NCBI RefSeq assembly: GCF_000002595.2
Contig: NC_057005.1
Span: forward strand, 1,207,174-1,271,173
Source of the DNA: Chlamydomonas reinhardtii
Lineage: Eukaryota; Chlorophyta; Chlorophyceae; Chlamydomonadales; Chlamydomonadaceae
DNA: 64,000 bases
Reading direction: 5' to 3'
Part shown: piece after piece, positions 30,701 through 43,784 of the stretch
Layout: the number at the start of each line of letters is the position of its first letter
Numbering within the stretch: position 1 is the first letter of the stretch
Made by a program: the position numbers and the translations under genes
Notes under the pieces: generated by a model
What the model was told of the DNA's origin: nothing
Databases searched by the model: none
Seen by the model: the letters and a program-made list of their open reading frames with translations, nothing else

Positions 30701-33157
30701 ATATTTGTCCGCTCATGCTCGCCGCATCGTACGCCGTACGCCGTACCACTCGTGTGCCTAATGCGCGCAAGCATGTGCGAGCGCACCCCAACCAAGCCCC
30801 ACACTTGCGCACCTGCACGTACACGGCGCTCTGCAGACCGGCCCGCCCGCTGCTGCTGCCGCTGCTGCGGCCGGCTGCAGCCGCGTCCACGCCCGCCAGT
30901 GGCACCGTGCTCGGCGCCGTCACCTGCACGCACATGCAAGCAGAGCCGAGTCAGGTGCCGATTCGCAAGTCACCGGTGCATGTCAATGCACAGCACAACT
31001 GCATGCTGGCGTCAGCCGCAGCCGACAAGGCCCGCCTACGCCTGCCGGCGCGCAGCCCAGCTCCAGCACCACCACCATCCCTTTCACCGCTCTGCACACG
31101 GCCGTCGTACTGCGCCTCGCATACCCGGTGCTGCATGTCCCTCCCGCATAACTCCCAACCGCAACAACACACACGCACACACGCACGCACACCCATGCCC
31201 TCGCACGCACCTGCAGTGCGCCCACGCGCCACACCACCGGCCCCCGCGACGACGCCGGCGTGCCCGCCTGCAGCCCCAGCAGCAGCGGCGTGGTGGCGCC
31301 GGCACCGCCGCCACCACCTCCGCCACCGCCAGCACCGCCGCCGCCAAATGCACCCAACAGGCCGCCAGCAGAAGCGGGCGCGGCGGCGTCGTGCGCGACC
31401 GACACACGCTGCGCGATCGCGAGGTCGGCGCGGACCTCGGCACGGGGGCCCAGGCGGGAGCGCAGCTCAGAGGAGAGCGACAGCGGCGGCGGCGGCGCGG
31501 CGCCGGCGTGTGATGGCGCCGAGGCGGCGCGCGGCGCGGCACCGCGGCGGCGTATGAGGCCGCCGGTGGCGGGGGCCGGGCTCCAGTCCACCCGCGTGCG
31601 CACAATGGTGTTCCTGCGAGAGGTTGGGGGTGGGGCGCGGCGTTACGCTGGCGTTACAAGTTGCCTTCAATCTGACACGTGGCTACGGTAATCGGGTGCA
31701 GCTGCGTGTGCTCATTGAGACGACATCCTGTACGGCGTTATGCCACGGAGTTGCGCTAGGTTGCGGCTGGGCGAATGAACTCGAAAGGCACCTGGCCCGC
31801 ATGCCCAGCTCCCCGCCGCAACAGGCCCTAGTGCAAAGGCACGTACCCTGCCCTGCCGCTACCGTGCCCGTGCCCATGCCCTGCCGCTACCGTGCCCGTG
31901 CCCATGCCCTGCCGCTTCCGCTGCCGCGCATGCACGCACGCACCTGCGCAGCTGAACCCGGCTGTTGGCGCACAGGCTGTAGTTGGAGGGCTCCGTCAGC
32001 GCCGCCGCCTGACAGCAGCAAGAAAGCGGGCATCCGTCGTGGAGAATGTTAGGGTCCCCGTCAACGCCTTCGTCGTTGGTCCCCAGGTCACTCCAGCAGC
32101 ACAGCGCGCCTGCGCAGCACACAGCAAACACCACCCACACCACCCGCCCGGTGTCCTTGAGCCCCCACAGAACCCACGCGAAGACAGCCCCAATCCACCC
32201 CCGCCCCCGATTCCAGTATTTCTGTCGCCGCCGCCCTCGCCCTCCCTCAACACAGCCCATTCCTCCTCCAGCCCGCCAGCCGCTGGAGCCCTGTCGCCTC
32301 TGGGGCCCTGCCTGCTCACCACGTCGCCGCGCTGAGCCACCATGCGGCCCACTTTGGCTCGGCCGCTGACCACCGCCCACCAACCGTCGCCGCCGCTGTG
32401 TGCCAACACGCGGTCCACCACCTGAACAAGGGGTTGTACATGATGGATGTGGCGTTTTGTTTTATTACTATGGTGATGATCACAGCGATGAGGCGATGGC
32501 TAGGGTTTACGGCGGGTGTGAAGCGTGCGCAATGAGTGTGGCGGCCGGGTTGGATTGGTGTGCGCTTTGCGGAGTAAGAGCTCCAGGGGCGGGGTGGCGA
32601 AGCTTTGTTTGCAGTGTCGGCAGATAGCCGCAACGCTGCAACTGCAACGACGCCTGTGCCGCCTAAACACACGCCGATGCCTGGGCACAGCCTCCCGAGG
32701 ACTCAGCGGCTCCGCGCCCCCACCACGACTCTTGTGCCGTCCTGCCTCCCGCAGCATCCCGCCGCCCCCCGCACAGTCAATGCCTCACCAGTCCGCCCTG
32801 CCCCTGGCACACCGACGGCAGCCCCACAAGCGACGGTCGACCAGGCAGCTTCAGCGCCTGAGTCGCCAGCACGAGGTGGGGGCGCGAGAGGCCCGCGCCG
32901 GCGAGCAGCGGCAGCGGTGCAGGATCGCACACCGCTGACGCCAGCGCGCCATCGGGGCTGGACGCCGACGCCACGCATGCTCCCCAGAACTGTGCTGGCA
33001 CAATGCTGCGTATCTGGTGGCCCACCACAGCCTTCTCTGGCACGAGACTGAGAGGAGTGGGCGTGGATGCCGAGCTGGACGCCCCGCCCGCATCCGAGGA
33101 AAGCGAGGCATGTTTGGAGCTACTTTCTGGCGTTCTGAACCCCTTGTAGGTGCTCAT
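27781..33157 (-). CDS. TGD4: TGD4-like ER-to-plastid lipid transfer protein
   Basis: Exons (minus): 33157-32789, 32421-32320, 32008-31944, 31613-31211, 30923-30813, 30607-30128, 29918-29789, 29484-28963, 28718-28351, 27891-27781; every phase agrees, 886 residues. The C-terminal half follows plant TGD4, an outer-envelope phosphatidic-acid-binding beta-barrel needed for lipid import. ASVQLGRFSRWVADFTRLTA parallels the plant 'YGNFQKFFFDLTRFHARLD' region, LSLSQQLIGPLRLAADWRYE the 'LQQQIVGPFSFKVESGIEID' region, and YALDLALP...GMLELRLF the final strand. The plant protein is about 480 residues; the excess here is Gly/Ala/Ser-rich linkers (about residues 190-300 and 370-500). The N-terminal 120 residues match nothing I know. 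The symbol rests on remembered similarity in the last third, so it is less sure than the exon model. Confidence 0.7.
27901..27963. repeat. GGGA-rich tandem tract in the last TGD4 intron
   Basis: A run of GGAGGGGAGGGA-like units directly next to the last intron's 3' splice site; on the transcribed strand it is a CCCTCC-type pyrimidine tract. Confidence 0.8.
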
Positions 33158-34631
33158 TTGTGAGGCAAGATGCGCGAAGTGTGCTCACAGACCAAACCAA
33201 TAGTTTGCAATTTGCAACGAACGCCAAGGCGAGCGCAGATAACAACCGCCTATGAGACACGATAACACCATTACACACAACATCATAACGCCGCTTGCAA
33301 GCGGCATGCAAAGGAACTTTTGCCATGTGCCCCATGTCCTTCCCCGGCCGATTGCGCACCTGGCCTACTTCACAACCCTGAGGTCACCGCTGGCGCAGTA
33401 TAGCCTTGCTTGCATGAGACGTGAGTGAGAATCCTACCGTACTGCTGACTGTGCTGAGCTGCTGTTGTCCAGGAGGGATGCCGTGTCTGGGATTCCCGAC
33501 GTCACACACCCGGTTGATGTCGCGCTGCGTCCATGCGACCATACATCCTTGCAGGCGCTCCACATATGTTGCTATGTCCCTTCCACTTGTACATCTGCAT
33601 ACAGATGCCTGAGCCAATCTCCAGGCCCACCAAACTTTCCGCCACTCTGCAGCCTGCCGCACCCTGCCGCACCCCCTGCACCACTAAGCACTCATCACCA
33701 CCCTTCCTTCCATATCTTCGGGGATTTGCAGCCCACACACAGCTGGCCTTCTTCCGCATGGCACTATGGGCTCCAACGCCCCGCGGAGCTGCCGCTGCTG
33801 CTGTGCGGGCCTCTACGAAGCAGTGGCCATGCAGGCCTCCGCACGCACGCCGGCCACAAGGCTCATGCCTTGGAGCCCTGGCTCAAAATCATGCCCACGA
33901 GATGCCAATGCCCTCAGCCTTATCCTTCGTCCTCTTCTGCTTCTGACCACCGCGCTTGGCGCAGTGCTCGCCCAGATGCGCCTGCATGCGCTCCCGCCGC
34001 GGCCGATGCAGCTGCAGCCGGCGCGCGGGCGCAAGAAGCCCCGGCTACCAAGCAGCCCAGACAGACAGTCCCAAATTACTTGAAAGGCTGGAAACGATCG
34101 TCACCACGAGGCCTTCGTGTCTAGCTGCTTGGCGCAGCAGAACAGCTTCAGCTGGGCAGAATGCCAACGGGCCAGTAAGTCAGGAGAGCAGGCCACGAGA
34201 GAAGGCCGTGGGCCCGTGGCTTTCACGTCCTTCCCGTATATTGCCACTCGTTCGCAAAGAAGGGAGGTCACGAATGAGGAATTATGTGGCATTGAGAGGC
34301 ACGCACTCAGGGAAAGAGGGAGGCAAGTCAACGCCAGAGCGGGGGGAAGGGGGGGGGGCGGGTGGGGGGGCGGTCGCGTGCCCAGAAACGTGCCGCTGAG
34401 CTTCCTCGGGTGGGGCCCTTCTGGCCACCTGAGCAGCCGCATCTCTGCATGTGACAATTCTATAATTATCACGACTGTCCAACGAGGCGACAGGCCTACA
34501 GGCGCGGATCGTACGGCAGAGATCGAGCTCCTCGGCGCTCTTCTCTGCTGCGGTCCCACTGCGCAGGTTGTTACAGCGCTCCTAAACTCCCTGTGACCGA
34601 CTTCTCTTTGAAGCTCAACAAACCAACCACA
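33158..34631. promoter_or_regulatory. Divergent TGD4/PSAN intergenic region
   Basis: 1.47 kb upstream of both genes. Open frames here (for example 33465-34124) lack splice-phase partners or motifs. A G-run (GGGGGAAGGGGGGGGGCGGG) lies at about 34343-34365. No promoter element can be named with confidence. Confidence 0.4.
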
Positions 34632-36101
34632 ATGGCCATCTCTGCTCGCTCCAGGTGTGCAAGCGCGACTCACATTCTGTTTGGCACGCCTGAGAGCACC
34701 TTTCCGCCGCGCATCTCGTAGTGGACTCGCGATAGGCTTGCGTTTTTGTGGCTAAGACTGATCAGCGCATTGAGGATGCGCATCTGGGACTGCCGCGTCT
34801 GATGCTGACTTCCTTCCCTTGGGTGACTCGGCAATGCTCGCAGCATCAAGATGCAGGCTGCGCGCCCTGCTCGCGCCACCACCGTGGTGGTCCGCGCTTC
34901 GGCCGGCCGCCGTGAGGTCAGTAGTAGTGTTAATCGATGTGCAGGTCGCTTGCACGCTTACGAGTACTGGGCGGGGCAGTGCATCAAGTCGGTTACCTGA
35001 AGAAATGTCGCCGTACTGATCATTTTGTTTGTTTTGCTCGTGTTGCAGCTGCTGGGCCTGGGCGCCCTGGCTCTGGGCCTGACCATGACCCTGGCCCCCG
35101 TCGCCAACGCCGGCGTTGTGAGTGGCGGGTTAGAGCTGGGACTGCGAGCCGCTGGTAGCACTGGCAGTGCCTGGGCCGGAGTGACGAGAAGGGAGACCTT
35201 CTAGCACCTGGAGAGGGCAGGGAATGGTTCCGAGCAGACTGCCGGCGGGCTCGCCAAGGGCGGGTGGGGCAGTAAGTACGGATGCCACACCTCAGTCCAG
35301 TCAGGTTTAACGTCGGTGACACGTTGGGCTAGGGCTCTGACGCTGCTGCATACGCATGAATATCGATGCGCAGGTTGAGGACCTGCAGGCCAAGTCGGCC
35401 GCCAACAAGGCCCTGAACGACAAGAAGCGCCTGGCCACCTCGTACGCCAACCTGGCCCGCTCTCGCACCGTGTACGACGGCACCTGCACCTTCCCCGAGA
35501 ACTTCTTCGGCTGTGAGTATGCATGCGTAATGGGGCCGGCGATGGCAGGGGGTTGAATGATACAGAATGGAAGGATTCGGGCGGTCCGCGGGCGTGTGAC
35601 ATTCCGGTTTGTTGTTGTTGTTGCAAGCGCCTGGTCTCAAACAGTGCATGAAATTGTATGTATTCACAGGCGAGGAGCTGGCGTTCAACAAGGGCGTCAA
35701 GTTCATTGCTGAGGGTGAGTGGCATGTGGCGTGGCGTGCATGGCTGGGCACCCTGCTATGTGTACAAGTCGTGCCTTGTGATCCCTGTTCAAATGGCGCA
35801 CGGTTTGGTTTGCGAGAACTGACTGACCTTTCTGGTCGCACCCACTCATCCTCCCTGGCTATGAACGCTGTTCCTTAACAGACATCAAGATTGAGTGCGA
35901 GGTGAGCTTTTGGGCGGAGGGCATGGCTCAAATTATGATTATGGCCGTCCTTCACCTGTAACCCACGCCTGCAACCGTCCTTCACCTGTAACCTGAACGG
36001 CAAAAGCAAGCCGCTGACCAAATGTCCATCGCCTGTCTGTCACCTCACAGGGCAAGACCGCCAAGGAGTGCGGCTCCAAGTTCACCCTGCGCTCCAACTA
36101 A
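34632..36101 (+). CDS. PSAN: Photosystem I subunit N (PsaN)
   Basis: Lumenal extrinsic subunit of photosystem I near PsaF, linked to plastocyanin docking. Exons 34632-34654, 34844-34916, 35049-35117, 35374-35512, 35670-35714, 35882-35901 and 36051-36101; phases agree, 139 residues. The bipartite presequence has a stromal part (MAISARSSIKMQAARPARAT) and a thylakoid-transfer part LGLGALALGLTMTLAPVANA, with an AxA-like cleavage site before GVVEDLQ (about residue 53). The mature part has the PsaN pattern: LNDKKRLATSYANLARSRTV, CTFPENFFGC, and the Cys pair IECEG/KECGSKF; four cysteines in all. The first exon is only 23 bp and the sixth 20 bp. The start is taken from the ACAATGGCC context. Confidence 0.98.
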
Positions 36102-36645
36102 ATGCCTGGCAGAGGCTGACAACCTGCGAGTGCGCCACAACCTGGGGCACAGTGGGTCCTGGGCGGTCTAGCTGTTGGAGTGGACTCTTTCGCGGAGCCT
36201 GCAGCAGCACCGATGGCAGCTTACGCGGGGGCTTGGATTGTGGCGTTGGACGGATCCGCGCGGCTTGAGCCGTTGCAGTTTTGTGCCGTCGTCGTTGGTG
36301 GCGGTTGGTGTGGGTGGCCGGGCGGTCGCCTTTGGGTGCCACGTCTCCCCTGCTGCAGCGCGCAGCGGGGACACCGCCGCCCTTTGCTGCAAGAGAGAGA
36401 AGAAAATTTTGTCTGCGGCCGAGCCTCAGGCCGGAGCGCGTCGTGCGCACGTGGCGCGTGCCGGAGGATCTCAGGGTCGAGCTGTCGGGCGTGTGTCTAC
36501 TAGGGAGGATAGCCGAGTGAGCTGTGTTCCGGTCACAGGACTTGGGCGGCGAGCGTGACGATCGGCGCCGACAGAGCGAGATCGCCACACAACAGGTTGC
36601 ATTGCTGAATGCGGCGCGCCGTGCCGAGTTTGTGTGTGGTTGTAA
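36102..36645 (+). terminator. PSAN 3'UTR with TGTAA signal
   Basis: TGTAA at 36641-36645 follows the stop by about 540 bp, a typical distance for this genome. Confidence 0.7.
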
Positions 36646-36659
36646 GATCATACGTGCGC

Positions 36660-37523
36660 TTGGCACCACGCATTCTTCGCCTTCAGCACGTTCACAGAAG
36701 CAGCAAATGTCGACTTGGTCGGTGACTGTATGTCGATATTGCAGTGAATTTGCAGTGCCGTACCGTGCCGGTCATGTGGGGAGTTCACATCCACGGTGCG
36801 GAACCGCGGGAGGTGAGGGGCAGGCAGGGGGGGGAGGGGTGAGCCCGGGCGGGCGGGGGTAGCCCCTACGCCCCCAGGACCCACCCAAACGCTTGTCGAT
36901 GTCTCGATGCACGCAACGAGCGGACGGCGGACTGTGATGCAGACAGATGCAGCGGCGGGTCATGCCAACTGCAGGCCGTGACAACACCCGCCTGGCCGTC
37001 CTTGGTCGTGCCAACGATCGGCAGGAAGGGGCGCGTCCCCGATGTCGCCGCCGGCCCAGCCGGAACCAGTGCAGCTTGTAGGTGGACTACTTATTTATGT
37101 TCTGCGACGCACGGCTGGGCCAAATTCGCCAACGGCAGGAGACCAAATCGATCGAGGCGATCTTGCGAAGTTCTCGGACAAATCGATCGCACCCATAGTG
37201 ATTTAAGCATTACATTTGCCCAAGGCGTGAGAAGTGCGAGGCCCGAACGGCTATGACGCCAATGCGCAGCTTACGACATTTAAAGCAAATTATTCATACA
37301 TCATACAGCACGCTTATGTGAAGAAAGCCAGGATTTTAGGCTCTCGCCCCGATCAAGACGATCTCCCCATTGCGAAGTTCTCGGTTTCTTTCCGGTTCGC
37401 CTGCTCCGTATGATTTACCTTTGCGCTACAACAGCGACTTAAACGACCTACGTCGCCTTACTGTGTGCGCGTACGTGTTTGTAGCTGTGAGATAGTTTTG
37501 TCCGCAGCGTACCCGCAAATAGA
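36660..37523 (+). promoter_or_regulatory. Region upstream of ZEP1
   Basis: About 860 bp with no gene. A G-rich patch (36820-36865) is followed by AT-richer DNA (about 37255-37320, TTTAAAGCAAATTATTCATA) nearer ZEP1. GCGAAGTTCTCGG occurs twice (37165-37177 and 37372-37384), the only repeated motif I see. Confidence 0.4.
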
Positions 37524-40500
37524 ATGCTCGCGAGCACTTACACGCCCTGTGGCGTTCGCCAGGTGGCAGGCCGCACGGTTGCAGTGCCCAGCAGCTTGGT
37601 CGCGCCAGTGGCAGTCGCTCGGTCGCTGGGGTTGGCGCCCTACGTCCCTGTATGTGAGCCTTCTGCGGCGCTTCCGGCCTGCCAGCAGCCTAGCGGGCGT
37701 CGTCATGTTCAGACTGCTGCCACTCTCCGTGCCGACAACCCCAGCTCGGTCGCGCAGCTGGTGCATCAGAATGGAAAGGGGATGAAGGTTATTATCGCCG
37801 GCGCGGGCATCGGCGGCCTGGTGCTAGCCGTTGCACTTCTGAAGCAGGGCTTCCAGGTTCAGGTCTTTGAGCGCGACCTGACGGCCATCCGCGGCGAGGG
37901 CAAGTACCGTGGACCCATCCAGGTGCGTTCGCCGGAACACCAACGCGCTTGTTTTTGCTGTGCCGCGACCATGAACTAGGCCTTATCTTGAGGTGTTAGC
38001 ATGTTTAGCCAGCGTTGGATCTGTGTGGCGAGGTTGGGGTGAGAACCCTTCCTGTGTACCTGCTCGGGCGTACCTTGTGCCCCACCGCTGACTGGCTTAC
38101 TTAATGACAAAACGCAGGTTCAAAGCAATGCGCTCGCTGCGCTGGAGGCTATCGATCCCGAGGTGGCCGCGGAGGTGCTGCGCGAGGGCTGCATCACTGG
38201 CGACCGTATCAACGGGCTCTGCGACGGCCTGACTGGCGAGTGGTGAGTAGGCAATCCAGCTGTGCATCCAGTCGCGCGGTTGCGGAGGTCGTCTCGGGAA
38301 ACGCGACGTGGCGTCCACTCGCCCAAGGAGTGGTCTCCCGCAGCGTGGTCTCCCGCAGCTCGGGTGCAACACCCTGCCCCCTGCCGCGAGCGCGCTGCGC
38401 TTGCTTATGTTGCGCAGCGGTGTGAGTTACAACAGCTTCTGTTGAAGAGCTGTCATACGAAGCACGGCGCGCTGTGGCGCTGCAGCCGTGCTGTGGAAAC
38501 TCCAACACCTCCACCGCCAGCCTGCGCACGCACACGCAATACACTCGCCTCGTGTGCCCCCTCCTCACACAACGGCATGTGACACTCAGTTTTAACTCTT
38601 ATTTTGACAGCTGAGAGCTACACGCTTGGGTGAATGGGGAGGTCCTTGATGTTTCGTTGCACTCCGTGGCTCCGGAGTCCGTGCGGACCGTCACCCACAA
38701 ATGGGAGCGCACGGCTTTCTTGTGCTGTCTGCCCCGTTAGCCACTAACTGCGAATGACCTTGACAGTTTACTTTGCTATTTTTCCTTCCAGGTACGTCAA
38801 GTTCGACACGTTCCACCCGGCGGTCAGCAAGGGCCTGCCGGTGACCCGCGTCATCAGCCGCCTCACGCTGCAGCAGATCCTGGCCAAAGCCGTGGAGCGG
38901 TGAGCCGTGCGCGCGGTGTGATGGCTTTAGCGTCAGTGCTAGCATGGGGGTTGGTGGGTGGTAATCGCGGCGCCCATGGCCGGGTAGCAGCGGCCGAAAG
39001 CTGGCGCAGAGCGCGCGTTGGACAAGCGGTCCTGTTGCCGGTATGGGCACGAGCAGGGCGCTGGTGCGGGCAAAGGGCAGAGTGGAGTTGCAGAGCAGCG
39101 CTGGCGTCGGCTGTGCGCTCTCCAAATGGCCTCGTGGCATTCTGACGGGACACATCCTGGAAAATAGTAGCGCACCCAACTGCTGGTGGCTCCTCGTACA
39201 ATCCCCCCAATTTACAATCGCTCGTTCTGGCTCGCAGCTACGGCGGCCCCGGCACCATCCAGAACGGCTGCAACGTGACCGAGTTCACGGAGCGCCGCAA
39301 CGACACCACCGGCAACAACGAGGTGAGAGCGTGCTAAGAAGAGCATGCACGTGGAGCGTGTAAAATTGTGTGGCCTGAAGCGGCAGTGCCTGCGGCATGG
39401 ACTAGGTGGTTGCAGCATGCTGCGCGCGTGGGTTGCCGGTCAGGAAACCGCCGGACCGAGCCGCGCAGATTCAGTCAGGAGCGGATTAGGAAGTTTGAAA
39501 AACAGGGTTCGGAGTGTGCAAGCGGGCTCAGGAGCTGTGGTGCCTTTCTACACCGGTCGCCCTACCAGGCACCCACTGAAACTGTAAAACCGTTGCTGCG
39601 CCGGCGATGCCCTCTACTTCACTAGGTGACTGTGCAGCTGGAGGACGGGCGCACGTTTGCGGCCGACGTGCTGGTGGGCGCCGACGGCATCTGGTCCAAG
39701 ATCCGTAAGCAGCTCATTGGCGAGACCAAGGCCAACTACAGCGGGTACACCTGCTACACCGGTGAGATTATTGACCTTCAAGTTGGAAGGAGGGAGCGGG
39801 GGGAGCGGAATGGAAGGAAGCAGCGTGGACGGGGCGCACGGAGGGGAGGGGACTGCGGGTCATAGCGCCGCCTTGCGGGGCGTGAGGAGTGTTGGGCGGA
39901 TATTCAGTTTTCTTTGCCCAAGATCTTCCCACAATCCGCGTGTGTCTGACGCGGGATGTGGCCCCTGCTGCCATGGCTTCGCAGGCATCTCGGACTTTAC
40001 GCCGGCGGACATTGACATTGTGGGCTACCGCGTGTTCCTGGGCAACGGCCAGTACTTTGTCAGCAGCGACGTGGGCAACGGCAAGATGCAGTGGTGAGCG
40101 GCGGCGGGCGGGCGAGCGAGGGCTGCGGGGTCTGGAGGGTGTGTACCGGGCGGAAGGGAGGGGAAGGGAGGGGAAGGGAAGGCAGGATGCAGGCGAGGGC
40201 AGGATGTGATGGTGGGAAGAGGGCGTGGCGAGCAGCAACTGGAAAGGTGGTGGGTAAAAAAATGGTCCATGAATATGGCTCGGTACAGTTCAAAGCATGG
40301 AAATGGAACCCGCCGTCTGCTGCACCATGGGCGTGAGCGGGGAGTACGCGACTCCTGGACAGCCGTAACAATGCGGATGGCCTCAACAAGCCAGGAGCGG
40401 CACGAACCCAGCTCACGAGCGCACAGCGTGCCAGGACGGCGGCCGGCAAGGATGAAATGTTTTTCCTAATATAAATGCGGACTCCTGACGCATTATATCC

Positions 40501-42662
40501 ATTTTGCCACTGAGCCAAAGACACATATATACACGTGCGCCGCCGTCCTGCGCCACAGCCGCCTAGCGCTCCGGCCGCGCCCGGTTCCCTCGGCGTCATG
40601 CGCTGGAGCCCCCTCGCACCCTGCACCGCAAAGCCCATCAACACCACACTCGTCCCCACACCGCGAGTCACCGCCACTGCACTCGCTGTCCCTCAACCCG
40701 TCACAATCTCGCCGACACGCGATAACGAACCCACGCAGGTACGGCTTCCACAAGGAGCCGTCTGGCGGCACCGACCCCGAGGGCAGCCGCAAGGCGCGCC
40801 TGCTGCAGATCTTTGGCCACTGGAACGACAACGTGGTGGACCTGATCAAGGCCACGCCCGAGGAGGACGTGCTGCGCCGCGACATCTTTGACAGGTACGG
40901 AAAAAGGGAGAGCGGGGTGGCTGGAGGGCGGGAAAGGGCGAAGGGGCGGAGAAAGAAATGACTAGGGGATGGTGTTCATTTGTGGGATTGAGAGGGGTCC
41001 GCGGATCCCGGCAGAGGGCGCCAGTGGCAAGGCGTGGGAGTCGCGGGGCGGACAATGCTGGGCCAGGGGCGCCTAGTCACCCCGGGACACTGTCTCAGTA
41101 TGCCGCCGTCCCGGCCGCGCCGCACAGGCCGCCCATCTTCACCTGGAGCAAGGGCCGCGTGGCCCTGCTGGGCGACAGCGCGCACGCCATGCAGCCCAAC
41201 CTGGGCCAGGGCGGCTGCATGGCCATTGAGGACGCCTACGAGCTGGCCATCGACCTCAGCCGCGCCGTGTCCGACAAGGCCGGAAACGCGGCGGCGGTGG
41301 ACGTGGAGGGCGTGCTGCGCAGCTACCAGGACAGCCGCATTTTGCGCGTCAGCGCCATTCACGGCATGGCGGGTGAGAGCTGCAACCAGCGTAGTCGGGC
41401 TGGGCTGCTGTGGGCAGGGTCGGGTTGGGTTGGGCGCACGTGGGCGGCGAGTGTATGTGCAGTGTGACGTGCACACTATCATAATACTTTATGCTCACCG
41501 CACCGCGCCGCGCCGCACCACGCGCCACAGGCATGGCTGCCTTCATGGCCAGCACCTACAAGTGCTACCTGGGCGAGGGCTGGAGCAAGTGGGTTGAGGG
41601 GCTGCGCATCCCGCACCCCGGCCGCGTGGTGGGGCGGCTGGTGATGCTGCTCACCATGCCCAGCGTGCTGGAGTGGGTGCTGGGCGGCAACACCGACCAC
41701 GTGGCGCCGCACCGCACCAGCTACTGCTCGCTGGGCGACAAGCCCAAGGTGAGCGGCTGCCGGGCTGGGGGGGGGTGGAGGGAGAGGAGGAGGATTGCGG
41801 GGAGACGAGGGAGGGCAAGGCAGGCGCTGCCTTCGTGGATGCACCGCCCCGTCGTTAGCAGGACCTCAGGAACTCGTCCCCAAAACCACAACAGAACCCC
41901 CAATATCGCCTCTTCCTTCACTGCTTGTCACGCCTGGTCCGCCGACCGCAGGCTTTCCCCGAGAGCCGCTTCCCCGAGTTCATGAACAACGACGCCTCCA
42001 TCATCCGCTCCTCCCACGCCGACTGGCTGCTGGTGGCGGAGCGCGACGCCGCCACGGCCGCCGCCGCCAACGTGAACGCCGCCACCGGCAGCAGCGCCGC
42101 CGCGGCCGCCGCCGCCGACGTGAACAGCAGCTGCCAGTGCAAGGGCATCTACATGGCGGACTCGGCGGCCCTGGTGGGCCGCTGCGGCGCCACCTCGCGC
42201 CCCGCGCTGGCCGTGGACGACGTGCACGTCGCCGAGAGTCACGCGCAGGTCTGGCGCGGCCTCGCCGGCCTCCCCCCCTCCTCGTCGTCCGCCTCCACCG
42301 CCGCCGCCTCTGCGTCCGCCGCCTCCTCTGCCGCCAGCGGCACCGCCAGCACCCTGGGCAGCTCGGAGGGCTACTGGCTCCGCGACCTGGGCAGCGGCCG
42401 CGGCACCTGGGTCAACGGCAAGCGCCTGCCCGACGGCGCCACGGTGCAGCTGTGGCCCGGCGACGCGGTGGAGTTCGGCCGGCACCCCAGCCACGAGGTG
42501 TTCAAGGTGAAGATGCAGCACGTGACGCTGCGCAGCGACGAGCTCAGCGGCCAGGCCTACACCACGCTCATGGTGGGCAAGATCCGGAACAACGACTACG
42601 TCATGCCCGAGTCGCGGCCGGACGGCGGCAGCCAGCAGCCGGGCCGCCTGGTGACGGCTTAA
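37524..42662 (+). CDS. ZEP1: Zeaxanthin epoxidase
   Basis: FAD monooxygenase of the xanthophyll cycle; converts zeaxanthin to antheraxanthin and violaxanthin on the stromal side of thylakoids. Exons 37524-37922, 38118-38242, 38792-38899, 39238-39322, 39626-39761, 39985-40093, 40739-40894, 41128-41372, 41531-41748 and 41952-42662; all phases agree, 763 residues, the length I recall for C. reinhardtii ZEP. A transit peptide (about 1-80) precedes [20 protein letters not shown] (Rossmann GxGxxG at 93-98) and FERD. Then come [18 protein letters not shown] (DG motif), [20 protein letters not shown] (GD motif) and AIEDAYELA. The C-terminus holds an FHA domain ([20 protein letters not shown] ... [14 protein letters not shown]), interrupted by Ala/Ser-rich linkers. 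Complete, with no anomaly. Confidence 0.99.
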
Positions 42663-43784
42663 GCGGCGCCGTGCGTAAGGGCCGGCTTACGGGGGCGGCA
42701 GTGTCGCTGTGGAGGGATGGTCTGGGGTGGGAGGAATGGGAGGAGAGCGGCGGGAGCCCGAGGAGCGGAGCGCTGGAGGCTTGCGGAGCGGCAGCTTGGG
42801 AAGAGCTGCGGAGAGAGGAAGGAGCGCAGGGCGCTTGGAGCACGCGCCAGATTACGATCACGGCAGCGCGAGGCGCGCGTCTGACTTCGAAGTGGTAAGG
42901 AAGATTTCATGTATGATTGCGTCGAGGGACACCGCAAGTTTTACGCGCGGCGGAGGGAGCCTTGGGGCATACAACAGTACGAGCGGGCGTTGGTGAGAAG
43001 GTGGTCACTCCGTATGAGAAGATGGTTACTCCGTACCTTCGTGAGAAGCTGCTGCGCACAAGTTACGAACCTATCTGTGTGGAGAGCCCGGTAGTATATC
43101 AGGGGCGAGGGTCATGAACGCGAGTGGCGAGTCTGTGAGCGCCAATTTGTTATGCGGCATAATTTCGCATCGGGGTATTACGTCTACAAAATGTTGAGCT
43201 GGCTTAGCGCAGGAGGCAACACCTCAGGCAGAATGTACGAATGTGTGCAGAAGGGCAGAGTCAAGGCAGAGGCGGAGAAGTTGTCAGGGCTGTGTGTGGT
43301 TTGGTCAGGGCGTGGCTAGATGGATATGAGACCCGCCGCCGTCTCCAGATTGTGGCGGAGGTGGAACTCTCGGCCCCCGCGCCAGTCCCCGCGGCCAGCG
43401 CATCCCGCCATGCGGGTTGTTGGCTGGTGCATCGCGCGGGGTGTGCTATGAGTGTGGAAACACTATGTCGCGTGTCGTGCTGAGGTCTGTTGAGAGGTTT
43501 CGTCGTTTGTGCATGTCCTGTCCCGGTTGGAGTTTGAGCGAGGTGGTTCAAAGTTTTTGGATCGCGTGGGAGAGACTGAAACGGTTTGGTGAGAATGGTT
43601 GAGACAGAGGTTGGGCTTGGAAACTGGAGGAGAGGAGCAGCGTAACTCGAGGACGATGCAGTAGATGCACCACAACAGTTGTGGTGGGCGCCTGGAGTAA
43701 CACGCGTGCCACCAACACGCAATTACAGAGATCCGTCATACAGGAGGGATCATATGCGATTTAATTTTGGTTTTGCATTTGTAA
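42663..43784 (+). terminator. ZEP1 3'UTR with TGTAA signal
   Basis: TGTAA at 43780-43784 is the first clear poly(A) signal after the stop, implying a 3'UTR of about 1.1 kb. An imperfect repeat GAGAAG(G/A)TGGT(C/T)ACTCCGTA occurs at 42995-43014 and 43016-43035. Confidence 0.6.

Noticed and set aside
30436-31557. 373-codon plus-strand ORF
   Set aside because: Antisense to TGD4 exons 4-6; Arg/Pro/His-rich low complexity, and the minus-strand exon phases explain the region.
33465-34124. 219-codon plus ORF between TGD4 and PSAN
   Set aside because: No family motif, mixed codon use, no splice partner; treated as intergenic.
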